In this document: positions 44,346 to 56,800 of the stretch, one piece after another
Layout: the number at the start of each line of letters is the position of its first letter
Numbering within the stretch: position 1 is the stretch's first letter
NCBI GenBank assembly: GCA_030295235.1
Contig: AP026152.1
Span: 744,001 to 808,000 of the forward strand
Reading direction: 5' to 3'
Source of the DNA: Fistulifera solaris
Lineage: Eukaryota; Bacillariophyta; Bacillariophyceae; Naviculales; Stauroneidaceae
Length of the DNA: 64,000 bases
Made by a program: the position numbers and the translations under genes
Notes under the pieces: generated by a model
What the model was told of the DNA's origin: nothing
Databases searched by the model: none
The model's input: only the letters and a program-made list of their open reading frames with translations

Positions 44346-44849
44346 TCATAACTCAAGAACAAAGATTCCTTCCTCGGGGAAAGTATCGTGTTCCTCAGAA
44401 TAACCATTGTTTCGGGAAGGTTGGGCCGGGTCATGAGCTATGCTTTGACCATATGTGGTGACATCATTATCCGTTTGACATGACAGAGAGGATCGACCGG
44501 TTATACAAATACGCTTGTACATCAACAAAGTGTCTCTATCATATGCTTTACGCAAGTCGTCTTGAGAAATGGCGGCAAAACTCTCGCGGAAACGGAGCCG
44601 ACGATTAGCGCCAAAGGTGTAATCCAGCTTACCCAAATCTTCGGGGTAAGCATCGTCGTTGTGTTTAGACGATGCAGCCATTGTGTGCGAAAAGTCACGT
44701 CGTTGCTGCATGAAATGAGCACAGTCTCTCCCGTCATCGCTTCGATGCGTTTGTTGCAGAAGCAAGGATAGTCCTGACCTTTGTCGCATGCATGACTGTC
44801 TCTGGCGTGTTTCATTGCCGCAAATTGCAACGGAAGAGGAGGGAAACAT
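44346..44849 (-). CDS. Hypothetical protein, possibly organelle-targeted
   Basis: The frame from the ATG at 44849 (MFPSSSVAICGNETRQRQSC) has a basic, Ser-rich start and a central charged part (KLDYTFGANRRLRFRESFAA). It ends FPEEGIFVLEL. The presequence-like N-terminus suggests import into mitochondria, but no family is recognised and a longer frame (to 44927) also exists. Confidence 0.35.
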   Translation of the reverse strand: MFPSSSVAICGNETRQRQSCMRQRSGLSLLLQQTHRSDDGRDCAHFMQQRRDFSHTMAASSKHNDDAYPEDLGKLDYTFGANRRLRFRESFAAISQDDLRKAYDRDTLLMYKRICITGRSSLSCQTDNDVTTYGQSIAHDPAQPSRNNGYSEEHDTFPEEGIFVLEL

Positions 44850-44927
44850 GAGGCCAGAATATTGTATCGGTGATTTAGAATTTGAATCGATCTGGTAAAT
44901 ACGCTTACAGCTGCATTGGCGATTCAA

Positions 44928-45577
44928 AAGTGGAAAGGAGAACTAATGTGCTGAAAGATTGGCTTGGCTGATCGGATCGAGATGATAGAAGATGCATTTG
45001 TAACGAATCTTGCAGAGGTCGAATCAACGTAAACGGATGGTTGCAGTTGCAATTGTGAGTGTTGTGATTGTGATTGCGGGTCATCGGCTTGGTCATTTTG
45101 CTTAGTCATTACCAAAACATGCTTGTGTACATTAAAATCGATAGCACGGACTCTTGAGTTCAATCACAGTTGTCAGTCGTCATTGAAGTAAGGTTGCTAG
45201 TGGCGAGCGACCCTAGACCCTGCTTGGAATCTCCTTGGTCTAAATTCAGTCCGTCTGAGTTAAACTCTAGCAAGCAAGAAATTGACGGTAAGCACAAATG
45301 GCGTGGTATCAGAAACTATGGGCAAACGACGCATAGCGAATTCTTAGTTTTGAAGGCATTTGAGACTATAGCATGCTAACAACAAACATTTTAGAGTGAT
45401 CCCTTCGTTCGTAAGGCTGAATCTCGATGATGAGAGCAATTGGCTTCCAAATAGCGCTTAAACGAGTAATGAGTGCTGAGAAGTGCTGATGCGCTTCTTC
45501 GTAGCGTAGATGGAAGAGAAAGTGAGATCGACCTAGGCCATCTTTGAGAGCACATGCATCCGTTGGCCTTCTACGTT
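44928..45577. other. Intergenic region
   Basis: No gene seen between the hypothetical ORF and the 3' end of the GPCR-like gene. Confidence 0.4.
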
Positions 45578-47620
45578 TTACGAAGTCTGGGAACGATTAC
45601 TCGATCGATAACTTTCCTGTAGGTGCGGATGCCCTTCTGTACTTTCAGTCGACCATTGGTATCGTTTGAGGGCTAGACCTTCTGAATCATCTACTGCTGT
45701 CCTCCTTCGAAAGCTACCTTGATTAGATGATGTCCCATTCGATACTCGGTTAGATAACGCCTCTCGTGAGACTTCGTCGTCGTCACTCAGTTCGGATCCG
45801 TCTTTCATAGAATCGTCTTGCACAATCAACGATCCAAATCTAAATCTCACTTCCATTTTAGCTTGTATAGTTTGTTGTAAATGATTTGCGGCACTTTCTT
45901 TCAATCTCGCTTTTTCATTTTGGGCGGCGCTTATCTTGGGTACGAAGATGAGCAATATGATCGATAGACAACACACGGACACAGTCATGCAAGAAACGAC
46001 GTAATGAACGAGAGGCAACTCCATTGTCAAGAACAACATTGGCACTGCCGTCAGAACCGCCTGCAGTAAACAAACCATGCTGAGGGCAATGTATTTAGAC
46101 TCTGAAAACTCGGATTGAATGTGCCGCGCCTCGTAGGCTTGCCAGTTCGCAATGATTACCGCACTTAGATTGATGGCAACCAAAATAAACCCAAAGGCCT
46201 TTGATTGGACTTCACACACTCCATACGTGGATATGACGCGATTCCATTCATCGGTACCTGGGTGCGCTTTCCGCACGTACTGAACTGGATCCCAAATCGT
46301 CCAACAAGTCAGACAGAAGATGTTTGCGCCAAGTAAGCCGAAGAGCGGTAGATAGAGATCTCTGGGGAGAATCTTCAATCGCGCATTCGGAAAAGGATTG
46401 CGAAAGATTTGGTTTATTCTCCATGTTTTTGAAAACAAGGCCGAAAACATGAGGGTAAAACCGACTGAAGCCAGCCACGGAACACTTTGACATGCCCTGT
46501 CGGCCCGTGTCCCATCAAAGCTCGGATCTGAATCATCCAGTGAAAGTGGAATGAGCGCACTGCCACAAACCAATGCTCCGAGACAAATGAGTAGCAAAAA
46601 TTGAGGCTGGGACGCCACCACCACACGGACACCCGACATGCGACAGGTCCACGCCGCGAATGAGATCGCCAGCACGGCAATCACGGCAAACAAAGAAATC
46701 CCGAGAAACCGCAAATTCCCTAAATGATTGCAATTGACATTCGGCGGTGGCAATTCGATGGGCACTCGCACCATTTCCATGAATGCTGTACCGTAAATGG
46801 AGTCTTCCGACGGGGGAGGGTTCTTGTACAACAAGTTGATTGCCTGAACCCCCATTTGGTAGGGATCTTGCCCCACCAGACCATTAACATGCCCCGACGC
46901 TAACAAATCAATTTGTACCGGTAATGTATCCGCAATAACGTATGTAATGTTCTTCCCGATTGTAGATACAACGTATTCCCAACGGGTTGTATTAGGACGA
47001 TACATTGGCCATCCCCCCACTGCAATGATGGCATCTAAATCCGGCATTTTCGAAAAATGTTCAACTTGATCCAATGCTCTTTCGACGCTGTCCTGTGTAT
47101 CACTCGGAGAGCTCTCAATTTCCACCCATTCACTGTCTTTCAAGAAATTTCGAACTCCATTGTTCCGCTCCAGTATATTGGGTGAAATCGCACTGACGAT
47201 TGCGTAATTTCCGCCTTTTGGTTTTAATTGAAGCAGTATTTTCCCTAACGTTTCCCCAAAAGCAAAATTATTGGTGCCGACGTATTGTAGACGACCCGAG
47301 AAAGGAGCATCGCTATCAAATGTAATGATAGGAATGTTTTTCGCTAGCGCTTCTTGCACAGCAATTTGTGTGATATTGTCGTCTAATGAGCTGATGGCGA
47401 TTCCGTCAACATTTTCATCTATTTTCTTGCGAATAATCTCGAGTTGATCGAGGGCAACCGGATGAATAGGTCCTTCAAAGTCGCAAATCACTCCGAGATC
47501 GTTTGCACGGGCAGCGCATCCTTCGTGAACGATGGCGAAAAAAGGATTAGTGGTTTCTCGTTGCTTCGGTATTACGGCAAATCGCTTCGTAGTCATTTCT
47601 TGCGTGAGTTGCTGCTTCAA
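45578..47620 (-). CDS. Class C GPCR-like receptor: periplasmic sugar-binding-type ectodomain plus 7TM_3
   Basis: Residues ~10-295 form a periplasmic-binding (ABC sugar-binding, type 1) fold: FAVIPKQRETTNPFFAIVHE, VDGIAISSLDDNITQIAVQE, IPIITFDSDAPFSGRLQYVG, LDAIIAVGGWPMYRP and GLVGQDPYQMGVQAINLLY. Seven hydrophobic spans (~305-555) follow, including GISLFAVIAVLAISFAAW, FLLLICLGALVCGSALIPLS and SCMTVSVCCLSIILLIFVPK, with the CQSVPWLASVGFTLMFSALF pattern of GABA-B-like class C receptors. A cytosolic Ser/acidic tail ends at 45578. The frame as given begins upstream of the first likely ATG (47596) and lacks a signal peptide. A signal-like sequence, MDVAHSLFTVLLLQQG, lies ~65 nt upstream in another frame, so a small frame change or intron is suspected. 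Ligand unknown. Confidence 0.8.
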   Translation of the reverse strand: MKQQLTQEMTTKRFAVIPKQRETTNPFFAIVHEGCAARANDLGVICDFEGPIHPVALDQLEIIRKKIDENVDGIAISSLDDNITQIAVQEALAKNIPIITFDSDAPFSGRLQYVGTNNFAFGETLGKILLQLKPKGGNYAIVSAISPNILERNNGVRNFLKDSEWVEIESSPSDTQDSVERALDQVEHFSKMPDLDAIIAVGGWPMYRPNTTRWEYVVSTIGKNITYVIADTLPVQIDLLASGHVNGLVGQDPYQMGVQAINLLYKNPPPSEDSIYGTAFMEMVRVPIELPPPNVNCNHLGNLRFLGISLFAVIAVLAISFAAWTCRMSGVRVVVASQPQFLLLICLGALVCGSALIPLSLDDSDPSFDGTRADRACQSVPWLASVGFTLMFSALFSKTWRINQIFRNPFPNARLKILPRDLYLPLFGLLGANIFCLTCWTIWDPVQYVRKAHPGTDEWNRVISTYGVCEVQSKAFGFILVAINLSAVIIANWQAYEARHIQSEFSESKYIALSMVCLLQAVLTAVPMLFLTMELPLVHYVVSCMTVSVCCLSIILLIFVPKISAAQNEKARLKESAANHLQQTIQAKMEVRFRFGSLIVQDDSMKDGSELSDDDEVSREALSNRVSNGTSSNQGSFRRRTAVDDSEGLALKRYQWSTESTEGHPHLQESYRSSNRSQTS

Positions 47621-49403
47621 CTGAAAGTCTCATGCCTTGCTGCAATAGCAAGACCGTAAATAGCGAATGTGCAACATCCATTGTGCTGTGCTGTTGCTCT
47701 TCAACTCCTCTCATCGATGGTAGTTTGCAGTATCGAAGAAGCAGTGTGGAAGGGAGGCTTTTGGCTTCTGGTTATTACTCGACGTGGCTCAAAACTCAGA
47801 AACTACTTAGGGCATGTCGCGCTTTGCATGTCGCAATTCGCAATAGCATATCGCTGTATAAAATTAGTATCAAATCATGGCCATGACAGCTGACATAGAG
47901 CCCTTGTCTTATACGAAAAACATCCTTTTGGAAACGCGAACCTCGATTTACGAAAAACGTCGTTTCGATGACCGTGATTGGTGGTGATACAGTAAAAATT
48001 AGTGTACTATGGTCAGAAGATAGATGGAGGAGTGTGGGGTTTTCATTATTTTTCATCCGTTGTCCGTTGAGGGTTGAGCATCAAAATGGCATTGACTCGT
48101 TCCTATTCGCTTTCTCCCTCTAGCCCTCTAGCCCTCTAGCTTTCTCTAGCTGGAAGGCTCTCTAAGGGACAAGGCGTGTTCAAAAGCAAGAAATCGTTTC
48201 AGCGGATGGACAGTGAAGCGACGCACGCTCTCTCGTATTTGTGACGCCTCTTGGGTTCCAGCGCCCTCTATCAGAATCGGAAAGCTATGAGAGTCGCGAA
48301 GTGCTCTAGCTTACGCCCATTGGCATGGTGCTTTACTAATTTATTACCAGGTATTCAGGGAATATACACCGCTGCCAAATTTTTGAGTGTGTCAGATGCT
48401 AAAAAAGACTTTGAGCTATCGGCAATCCCCACAATTCCAACGAGAAAACAAGCAGTATACATGGTATACCTCGTTTTTGTTTTATCGCTAAATATTTTTT
48501 GGGATTTGCTAAGGCTATGCCAAGGATGATGGCTCGTTCAGCGTGCATGGATCATAAATACGGCCTCTTTTGTCTTTGCCTCACCTAAACGACTGTCACT
48601 TTCATTTTCATTCGCATGCGAAACCCCAGATTTTAGAAGTCTAAGGTGGAAAAGATTGCGTTTTCTGTCTTCGAAACATGAGTGAAGATTCCAACTCATC
48701 ACCAACTAAACTATGGCCAAGCGCTAAGCACTATCTTTAGACTTTAGAAGTGTGACTCGACATGATCTTGTAAAGACCTATGACTCCGACACTTGCCCTT
48801 CAAAATTGTTGTAACAAACGATTGATTGTTGGCTGTTGGCTATCTTTTTGAAATTAAGCATTGAGTTCGAAACACGAACCTTCTCCTCGTTTTCATTCTC
48901 CTGATTGGAGCTGGAGGCTCTCTTTCTACTCCGTACTTCTTTCAAAGCTCGCCTCTCTCTAGGAGCCATGTTCTTGATGGCTTCGTGCAGTTTCAATAAT
49001 ATGATTGTGTGAGAGAGGTGAGCCGTGTACGATGCGTGATGCGTGCGACTTGCGACGTGCGACCTGCATCTCGAACTCCATCGAATGCCAAAGTTCCGAC
49101 ACCTGTTATGACTTTCTCATCATAACTTTATCATATCACTTGATGTTTGTGAAGGGGTCTTTCTTTCTAACTTTCAACGAAATGACCGTACTTCATATCT
49201 TATAGATTGGGTAAGTGACAACTTCGTGAGAATGTCCGATGTCCCTTTGCCATGACCTTCGCTCTTCGCTCGTTTCTCACACCAGGCCACCGAAAATCGT
49301 TTCGTGCCAATCTTTCTCTTCCATTTTTGATGCAAGCCATCAACTCTTCTCCAAAGTAACTCGCCAAACATAAACGAAGATCTAAATCAAGATACAAAAT
49401 ACC
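47621..49403. other. 1.8-kb divergent intergenic region between receptor genes
   Basis: Separates the GPCR-like gene (-) and the cyclase/phosphodiesterase (+). Short ORFs at 48251 (+, 92 aa, one hydrophobic patch) and 48778 (-, 72 aa) cannot be supported. A small tandem repeat of CCCTCTAG occurs at about 48118-48142. Confidence 0.4.
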
Positions 49404-52400
49404 ATGAAGTCACCTGACAGTGAACTGTTCGTTTCTGAATTCGAACGAGAAAACATGCTTGAGAAATCAAGCACTCATGGCTCGGATGCGTCGCTTTCCG
49501 AAGGTATCGGCCGAGGAGAAGGCCGCCTTGTTAATCGATCGAAAGTCATACTTTACGTCACCCTGTGCCTCGCTGGTGTTTGTATTTCGTTAGCTACGTT
49601 CTTTTCATCAAGAATCAGGAAGAAGCGACGTTTGAAAATGAGGTATGCGCAAAATCGTCGACAAAGAGGAGCACAGAATATGATTGGAACATCCTAACAT
49701 CGATATTCTATCGTTTTCACAGTTTCGTAATCTTGCCAACGAAATCATCGGCGTCGCCACAAGCAACACGGAAAACACCATTGGTCAAATTCGCAGTATA
49801 TCGACGGCGTACGCATCCTACGCCGGCGAATCGTCAAGCCGAAAGTGGCCGAACATCACCTTGCCCCACTTCAAGCACCAAGTCTTCGAATCAATCCGTC
49901 TCACTGGAGCGGAATGGGTGGCTTTTCTACCCAGGGTTTCCAAAGAGCAAAAAGCTGAGTTTGAAGCGTTCGTACAAGAAGAATATTCTCGTCTGGGCAT
50001 GGCGAACACCTCTGCTAGTTTGCCCAAGGAAATTCGCAGCACGAACGGTAATTCAATTGAAAAAGACTATTTCGCGCCAATTTGGCAGATAGCTCCTTTG
50101 GGTTCGAGCGCGGATGTTCTCCTCATTGACATGGACTCTTTTCCGTGGTTCAAGGAAGTCAAAGCCGATGTGCTACGAACCAACCATGCTATCATGTCGC
50201 GGGTCATCGATATCGATCCTACTGTAGAAACTGAAGATAAGCACGAGTTCGATGACTTCCATCCACATACCGTCATTTTGAATGGAATCCCACGATTCGA
50301 TGGCGACGTTATAGTAGAAGACTATGAGAACGACGGATTCGGCTTCATCATGGCCGTCTTGCCTTGGGAAGTCTACTTTACGGAGGTTATACCTAGCGAC
50401 ACCTATGGTTTTCTCGTCGAAGTTGATGACCACTGTGGGAGCGTATTCACGTACGTAGTCAACGGCCACTATGCTCAAGTGCTCGGAGAAGGGAAATTGC
50501 ATAACAGCAAGTACGATTACCTCCATCAATCTGCTGACTGGTCTATGATAGCATCAGAGGGGAATCTTATCGAGGGAATCGATAATCCAGAGCAGCTGAC
50601 GTGCTATTATACCATTGATGTATATCCAACCGACGAACTGAAGGCGGTTTACACCAGCGGCGATCAGGTTGTGTTTGCAATTGCCATCCTAGCTGTCTTC
50701 GTTTTTATTGTGGGTATCTTCTTTGTTTACGACGTGGCTGTGCAGAGGCGACAGGACAGAGTGACGCGGGTTGCACGACAAACAGCGAAAATCGTCAATT
50801 CGCTTTTTCCCAAGAATGTACAACGTCGCATCATGGAGGAAGCTCAACAGGCTGCAGAAGCTGATGAAGAGAAGCAGCAAGGTTTCCGGTTCAGCGCAAA
50901 AGATCGTATCAAGAAAGCGTTGCTGAATAATGGTGCAGACGACCAACAAGGTCTCAAGAATGCTCCACCTATTGCCGATCTGTTCCCTTCCACAACCATT
51001 ATGGTACGTGAACACGCAAAGCTACTGCCCTAACAGTCAGTTGAAAGTCTTGTTCAGGTGAACTCAACCTTGCCATCCGCCTTTTTAATAATGAATGACA
51101 TGGCAGTTTGGAGATTTGGTTGGTAAGTATACGACCGAGATTGTATGACGTGCTTTATGGAAATACTTCGCAGGGAACTCACCTTTCGGCGGCATTTCTA
51201 AACATAGGATTTACTGCATGGAGCTCGATGCGAGAGCCGGCACAAGTATTTCAACTTCTGGAGACTATATACTCCGAGTTCGACGAGATAGCTAAAAAAC
51301 GACGCATCTTCAAAGTGGAAACAGTAGGAGATTGCTATGTAGCCGCCTGTGGTATTCCAGATCCTCGACGTGACCATGTTGTAGCCATGGCTCGCTTCGC
51401 GCGTGATTGCAGAAATCGAATGATGGCTCTCATGACAGATTTGGAAACGAAGTTAGGACCCGATACAGGTGAACTTGGCCTTCGAATCGGTTTGCATAGT
51501 GGTCCCGTCACAGTGAGTGCCATATTTTGATTAAAAATTATTGTTGATCAAAACTTACATTTGAGTTTCACAACAGGGAGGTGTTTTACGTGGCGAAAAG
51601 GCGCGCTTCCAGCTGTTTGGAGACACCATGAATACGACGGCTCGTATTGAAACCACTGGCAAGAAAAACATGATTCACCTCTCCGAGGAGACGGCCAATC
51701 TCTTACAAGCTTTCGGAAAAGGTCATTGGGTAAAGTTGCGCGAAGATAAAGTTAACGCCAAGGGCAAAGGCGAACTGACCACGTACTGGCTCATCAAAGA
51801 TGATGGACTACGTTCAACAACATCCTCTGGAAATTCTCCAAGCGACGGGGAAGAAGATGCGGCTGCCAGTGACGAAGAAAATGATGGCGGCACACCAATT
51901 TGCTTAAAATCGACTTTTGCCGAGAAAAGTGCATTGACAGAGAAAGTACAACGTCTCGTGAAGTGGAATGCCGAAGTTCTCGGCAGAATATTGAAAGAAG
52001 TGATTCAAAGACGAAAAGCGCGCAATAACCCTCCTGATTTTACTGCGGTTCGTCGCCTAGAAGCAGAAACCAAGCTGGGTAGGGTACTTGAAGAAGCCAC
52101 AGACATTCTAGCACTTCCGATTTTTTGATGCAGAGGCCGCGGCTCGTCAGGACGCGCTACCCCCTGTCACATTGGACGAAATGGTCACCCAACAGCTCGA
52201 AGCCTTTATCCATGCTATCGCAATGATGTATCATGACAACGCATTCCACAACTTTGAGCATGCTAGCCACGTTACAATGTCTGTTACAAAGCTTTTTTCG
52301 CGCATTGTTGTCCCTGAGGTTTCCGGTGATGAGCGCACCCTACACGATCACACCTACGGCATTACATCGGATCCTTTGACGCAGTTTGCCGCAGCCTTTG

Positions 52401-53128
52401 CCGCGCTAATTCATGACGTCGATCACCAAGGAGTCACGAACGCGACGCTGATTGAAGAGAGTAGTCCCATCGCTGCAGTCTACAAGAACAAAAGCGTAGC
52501 TGAGCAGAATTCGGTCGACATTGCCTGGTCACTTCTCATGGACGAGTCTTTCATTGACCTACGCAACTGCATTTACACAACCCCCGCCGGATACCACCGG
52601 TTCCGACAGCTGGTTGTGAATTCAGTCATGGCGACAGATATCATGGACAAGACTCTGAGTCAGGCTCGTAAGGATCGTTGGGCCAAGGCATTTGCCGAGA
52701 GCGAAGTTAACGATAACAGTCCACCGGAAGATTATCAAAAACAAATCAATCGCAAAGCGACCATTGTGTTGGAGCACGTGATTCAAGCGTCCGATGTCTC
52801 TCACACGATGCAGCACTGGCATATCTATCGCAAATGGAATGCTCGTTTGTTTGAAGAAATGACTGCAGCGTATCGCCAAGGGCGTACACAAAAGGACCCC
52901 GCAGATACATGGTATGAAGGCGAGATCGGCTTCTTCGACTTTTATATCATTCCTCTAGCAAAGAAACTGAAGGAGTGTGGTGTTTTCGGGGTTTCGAGCG
53001 ACGAGTATTTGAATTATGCAGAGAAGAATCGCAAGGAATGGGAAGCAAAGGGCAGAGAAGTTGTGGCAGAAATGGTAGCAAAGCTGCAAGCTGCACCTCC
53101 TTCGGTCGAATATCAGCTTTCAATGTGA
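49404..53128 (+). CDS. Receptor-type guanylate/adenylate cyclase fused to cyclic-nucleotide phosphodiesterase
   Basis: Exons: 49404-49641, 49723-51003, 51107-51122, 51208-51512 and 51577-53128, all GT-AG. TM1 is VILYVTLCLAGVCISLATFF and TM2 VVFAIAILAVFVFIVGIFFV, with a ~350-residue outside domain between (NTENTIGQIRSISTAYASYA). The class III cyclase domain carries FGDLVGFTAWSSM (FGDLVG from the 16-nt exon), KVETVGDCYVAACGIP, GLRIGLHSGPVT and FQLFGDTMNTTARIE. After a linker comes a class I phosphodiesterase: NAFHNFEHASHV, ALIHDVDHQGV and HVIQASDVSHTM, with the metal-binding H and D residues. Two one-base frame breaks: near 49600 after TM1 and at the T6 run 52121-52126; with T5 the frame joins smoothly. 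Such GC/PDE fusions are known in diatoms, including a pheromone-responsive one in Seminavis. It would make and degrade a cyclic nucleotide at the membrane. Confidence 0.85.
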
Positions 53129-53833
53129 AATTTTTCGTTGATTGATGAAGCGGCGCGCAGTCCAGCATAGTTAGTCTCTCAGCGAACATCTCTATATAAC
53201 AATTAAGTATTTCATGCTTTAGCAATCGAATGAATAACATGCACAAAGAGGACATTATTATGAAAAAGCACAGATGAGCGCGAAGTTCATTGCGGCAAGG
53301 GAAAAAGGCAGTGACTGCGAATAGTACGGTACCAGCACAGTCTTGTAATAGTGACGGTACCGATGCGATGACTATTTAACAAGGCTCGGGACTGCTTTTC
53401 ATTATTTGAGTCAAATTATCGTTCCTCCTACACATTATCTTATAGAGTTAACCTAGTTCTGATTTGTTGAAAATTATTAGCCTACCAAACTCCAGAAAAA
53501 CTGTGAACAGTCAGGAATGCGAAGGTGGTATGCGGCAGGCACTAGTTTACATAATAGGAAATGCGAAGATTATCCTGCTTTATTGAAAAACGGCCTTGGA
53601 CTTCGGCTTACTATTGCTGGGACTGGATTTCATGGAGTCATGATCAACGTGAGAATACACTATACCTCATAGTAATCGAAAGATTGCGATAACCTTAAGC
53701 TTACTGTAAGTTTCGCAGCGATCCTCGTCCGCATTCCGCATTGTTTCATCAAACATGGCGGCCGCAAGCAAGGAGCGACGCTGTGCATAACAAGTCATAT
53801 CATTGCTCGCTTTGTGATCTTCTTTCTTTAACA
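53129..53833. other. Intergenic region
   Basis: Between the cyclase/phosphodiesterase and the DOCK-like gene, both on plus. No gene seen. Confidence 0.4.
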
Positions 53834-56800
53834 ATGGCAGATGATCAAGCGGAGACGTTAAGCGGAGAATCGCAAGAAATCCGGCAATATCCTTTGCCTA
53901 CTCCTCAGAGAGCTCTTTCACCGCTGCGCGCTTCCGCTTATGACACGGAAACACCGCTACGCCGCAACATCAAGAAACCTTCCATACCTCCATCGACGAG
54001 TAAATCTCGCAGCAAAAGTCGCAACAATGATAAAACAAGAGTGCGACGGAAACGTCGTCTTCCCGGAAGAGATTTTCAACATCCGCAAGACATGATCGCC
54101 GCTCATTGCATATCTGTATCATTGCCGCATCGCGTCGCTTTTGAACGGAACACGCTTTCTCTGGACGAAAAGACATACAATTTACATGCAAAAAACAAAC
54201 GGTCTCCTTCTTTAGGTCACTTGTACTGGATTCAGAGGTTGCAAAGTGTCACAAAGATTCGGCAAGTGCAGTTTCAAAATGTTTTGCCGGAGCAATATCA
54301 AGCCATTTTACCAGATACGAACGAATTACCATCACCTGCTCCCACACTCAGTCACAAAAGACACGATTACCACACCGTGCAGATGTGGGCTTTCCGAATG
54401 CGACGCCGGAGGAAATTGAGAGCAAACAAATCGAAATTCGTAACGAAACCGTGCAGGAAGAAGCGAGTTTGCGATTGATTGCTCTAGTGCCCGACTTAGG
54501 ACGACAAGTCGGGGACGAAAAGACGCCTCTTCCATCAGCTCCTCCGAAATCAAAGTTTAGCATACTGACGCCCCCGCTGCAGTCGATTCCGTCCGCCAGT
54601 CAAGGTTGGCGACCGCGGCTGTTTCATGATCGTCCTTCTTATTTAGAGTATCTATATATTCATTGCGAAGCACCGGATGGATGTCTGGCACTGTACAATA
54701 GTGAGCTGCAAAAAGTTAGCGAGAATTTTTGGTATTCTAAGGGTCAAAAGGGATCTTTGGTATTCAGTCGGGTTGCGAAGAGACTTTGCCTTTGGTGTGG
54801 CGACCACAGCAAGCTGCTGATGAATCGTTTGGTGTAGTGACGATTTCGTATCGACATTGGCCGGATTTACAGGAAATTGATATGCCGGTTTATCCAGGCC
54901 GTTTCTCTTTGGAGAGATTGCAAAGCACAGTGTCCGGATCGGATGTGACGGATTCGGAAGTAAGCGTTGCCAAGAGAAAAGGAGTCATCGGCCGCATGTT
55001 TCGCACTCCGCAAAAGCCAACCAAGACGACTTCACCAACTCCCGGGTATGCATCGACTACTTACAAAGTGCGGATTTCGTTTTTGGGTGGAGATTTTCTT
55101 CAGCCATTGCTATCAACGCCGGAACACGACCATGAAACTACAACAAACAGACTGCTGGCTGATGTATCGGGCGACTTTGCTGTAGCCCTTGACAAACAAG
55201 ACTCCGAGCCACCAGTCTCATCTGTGAAAAAACGATCACATTTGCTTCGGCTCCCGAAAGCTACGCAGCCTGCAGGCTATTTCGCGACTGCGGAGTTTCG
55301 TGAAGTGTTGTATTTGCCAGCTTCGTCACGCTACGAATATGATCGACCCCTCTCGTACTGGTCGTTGGTGAATCTGATGTTTCTTTACCCGCGTGTCTTG
55401 CATATCACCGGTAGTACTCTTAAGCATGAAGAGGGGGTTTCCGTTCGCATTCGAGCATGTAAGATTGAGGGCGAGCATGCTGTAACAATTGCCAATTCAT
55501 TTTACAGCTCATCCTCTCAAGCGAATTTGCTTGATGAAATATATTTCGACGTTACTGCCGACAGTTTTTCTTCTGGTAACAGCGTCGTCTTGCAAGATGA
55601 ATATAAGCTGAGACTACCGGCTTCTCTTGATAAGCGGTTTGTATTGCAAGTGTTATTGCTTAGCTCAAGTAAGGAAATACAAGGTGAGGTCCAAGTACCT
55701 CTATGCAGCTACTCATCCACAAAGTCCGGTAAAATCAAAGCGCTGACTCTTATTCCGAATGGTATTCATAGATTAAAACTGGGCGACTTTCAGCTACAGC
55801 TCGAAAGTCGTCTTGTGAGCGCAGTTCACGTTTCCGATCCCTCCGTGGCCGCATGGCTTCGTGATTGTCCCCAATCATACACCGAATCAAGCGATAGGAG
55901 CCAAGCACCGGTTACAAAGGAAGGTCAATCCGATTCAGTTTTGTCTGAAGCTTCAGAAAGTGCAGTTATAGCTCATTTCATGCCGCTCTTTTACTCTCAT
56001 TTGTGGAACTTTACCCAGGGCAATGTAGAACCGGGGCTGTCGCAGTTATCCAATTTCTTTGAACTGCTTGATAAGAGCAAACAAGCGCTGGGCAAAATTC
56101 GTCTACCTGATTTTATTAAAAGCGTATTGGACGAATATGATGAAGTATTCATGACGAATAAGGAGGAGCCGATTCCCGACAACGAAACAACGGACAAATT
56201 TCACACCACTCAGGAAGACATCGTTGAAGATGATAATTCCAATGCAAGTCGGGTACCATTTCGTAGCAACAAGAAAGGCCCTGTGTTCGGCAGGTTGGAT
56301 AAACGTAGAAGAGAAACCATGAGAGCTCTGGGGCCTTCGGGAACTCCTTTTCCAGAACTGCTTTTGGGGCGTCGAAGACTGATCGAATGCGCTTGGAGGC
56401 AGAGTTACAATTGGGAAGCCAGGGTTTTGCGCTAACACCGTTTTTTGAAGACGATGAAACTATTGCAACTATGCCATCTGTGCTTACCGACTCGCGGTCT
56501 TTTATTGATTCCAGCGCTGGTCATTCGGAACGTTTCCTCTTGGCTGGATCTAGCAACAGGAACATTATAAAGACTTCCTTCCCTGTATCAACAGGCTTAC
56601 AAAGCGATAACAACGAAAACGAGTTTGCTGCGCGCGTGAAAACAGTTGCTAAAGTCATATTAGCCCCATGCGTGGGTCCTTCTTTTCGAGCATTCTTTCA
56701 AGCAATATGACGTTGGGTGCTGCCGGCTGCTTTGAAACGCAGTCTGCAAACGAGGAATTCAAAGAAGACGGCCCTGATAAAGAGTCGACAGCAATATGTG

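Noticed and set aside
48251-48996. Two short ORFs (92 aa plus, 72 aa minus) between receptor genes
   Set aside because: No recognisable motif, no neighbour logic and lengths expected by chance.
226-56690. Programmed ribosomal frameshifting as the main reason for the homopolymer breaks
   Set aside because: It would need the same device in five unrelated genes with different bases and both directions; an error in the sequence is simpler.
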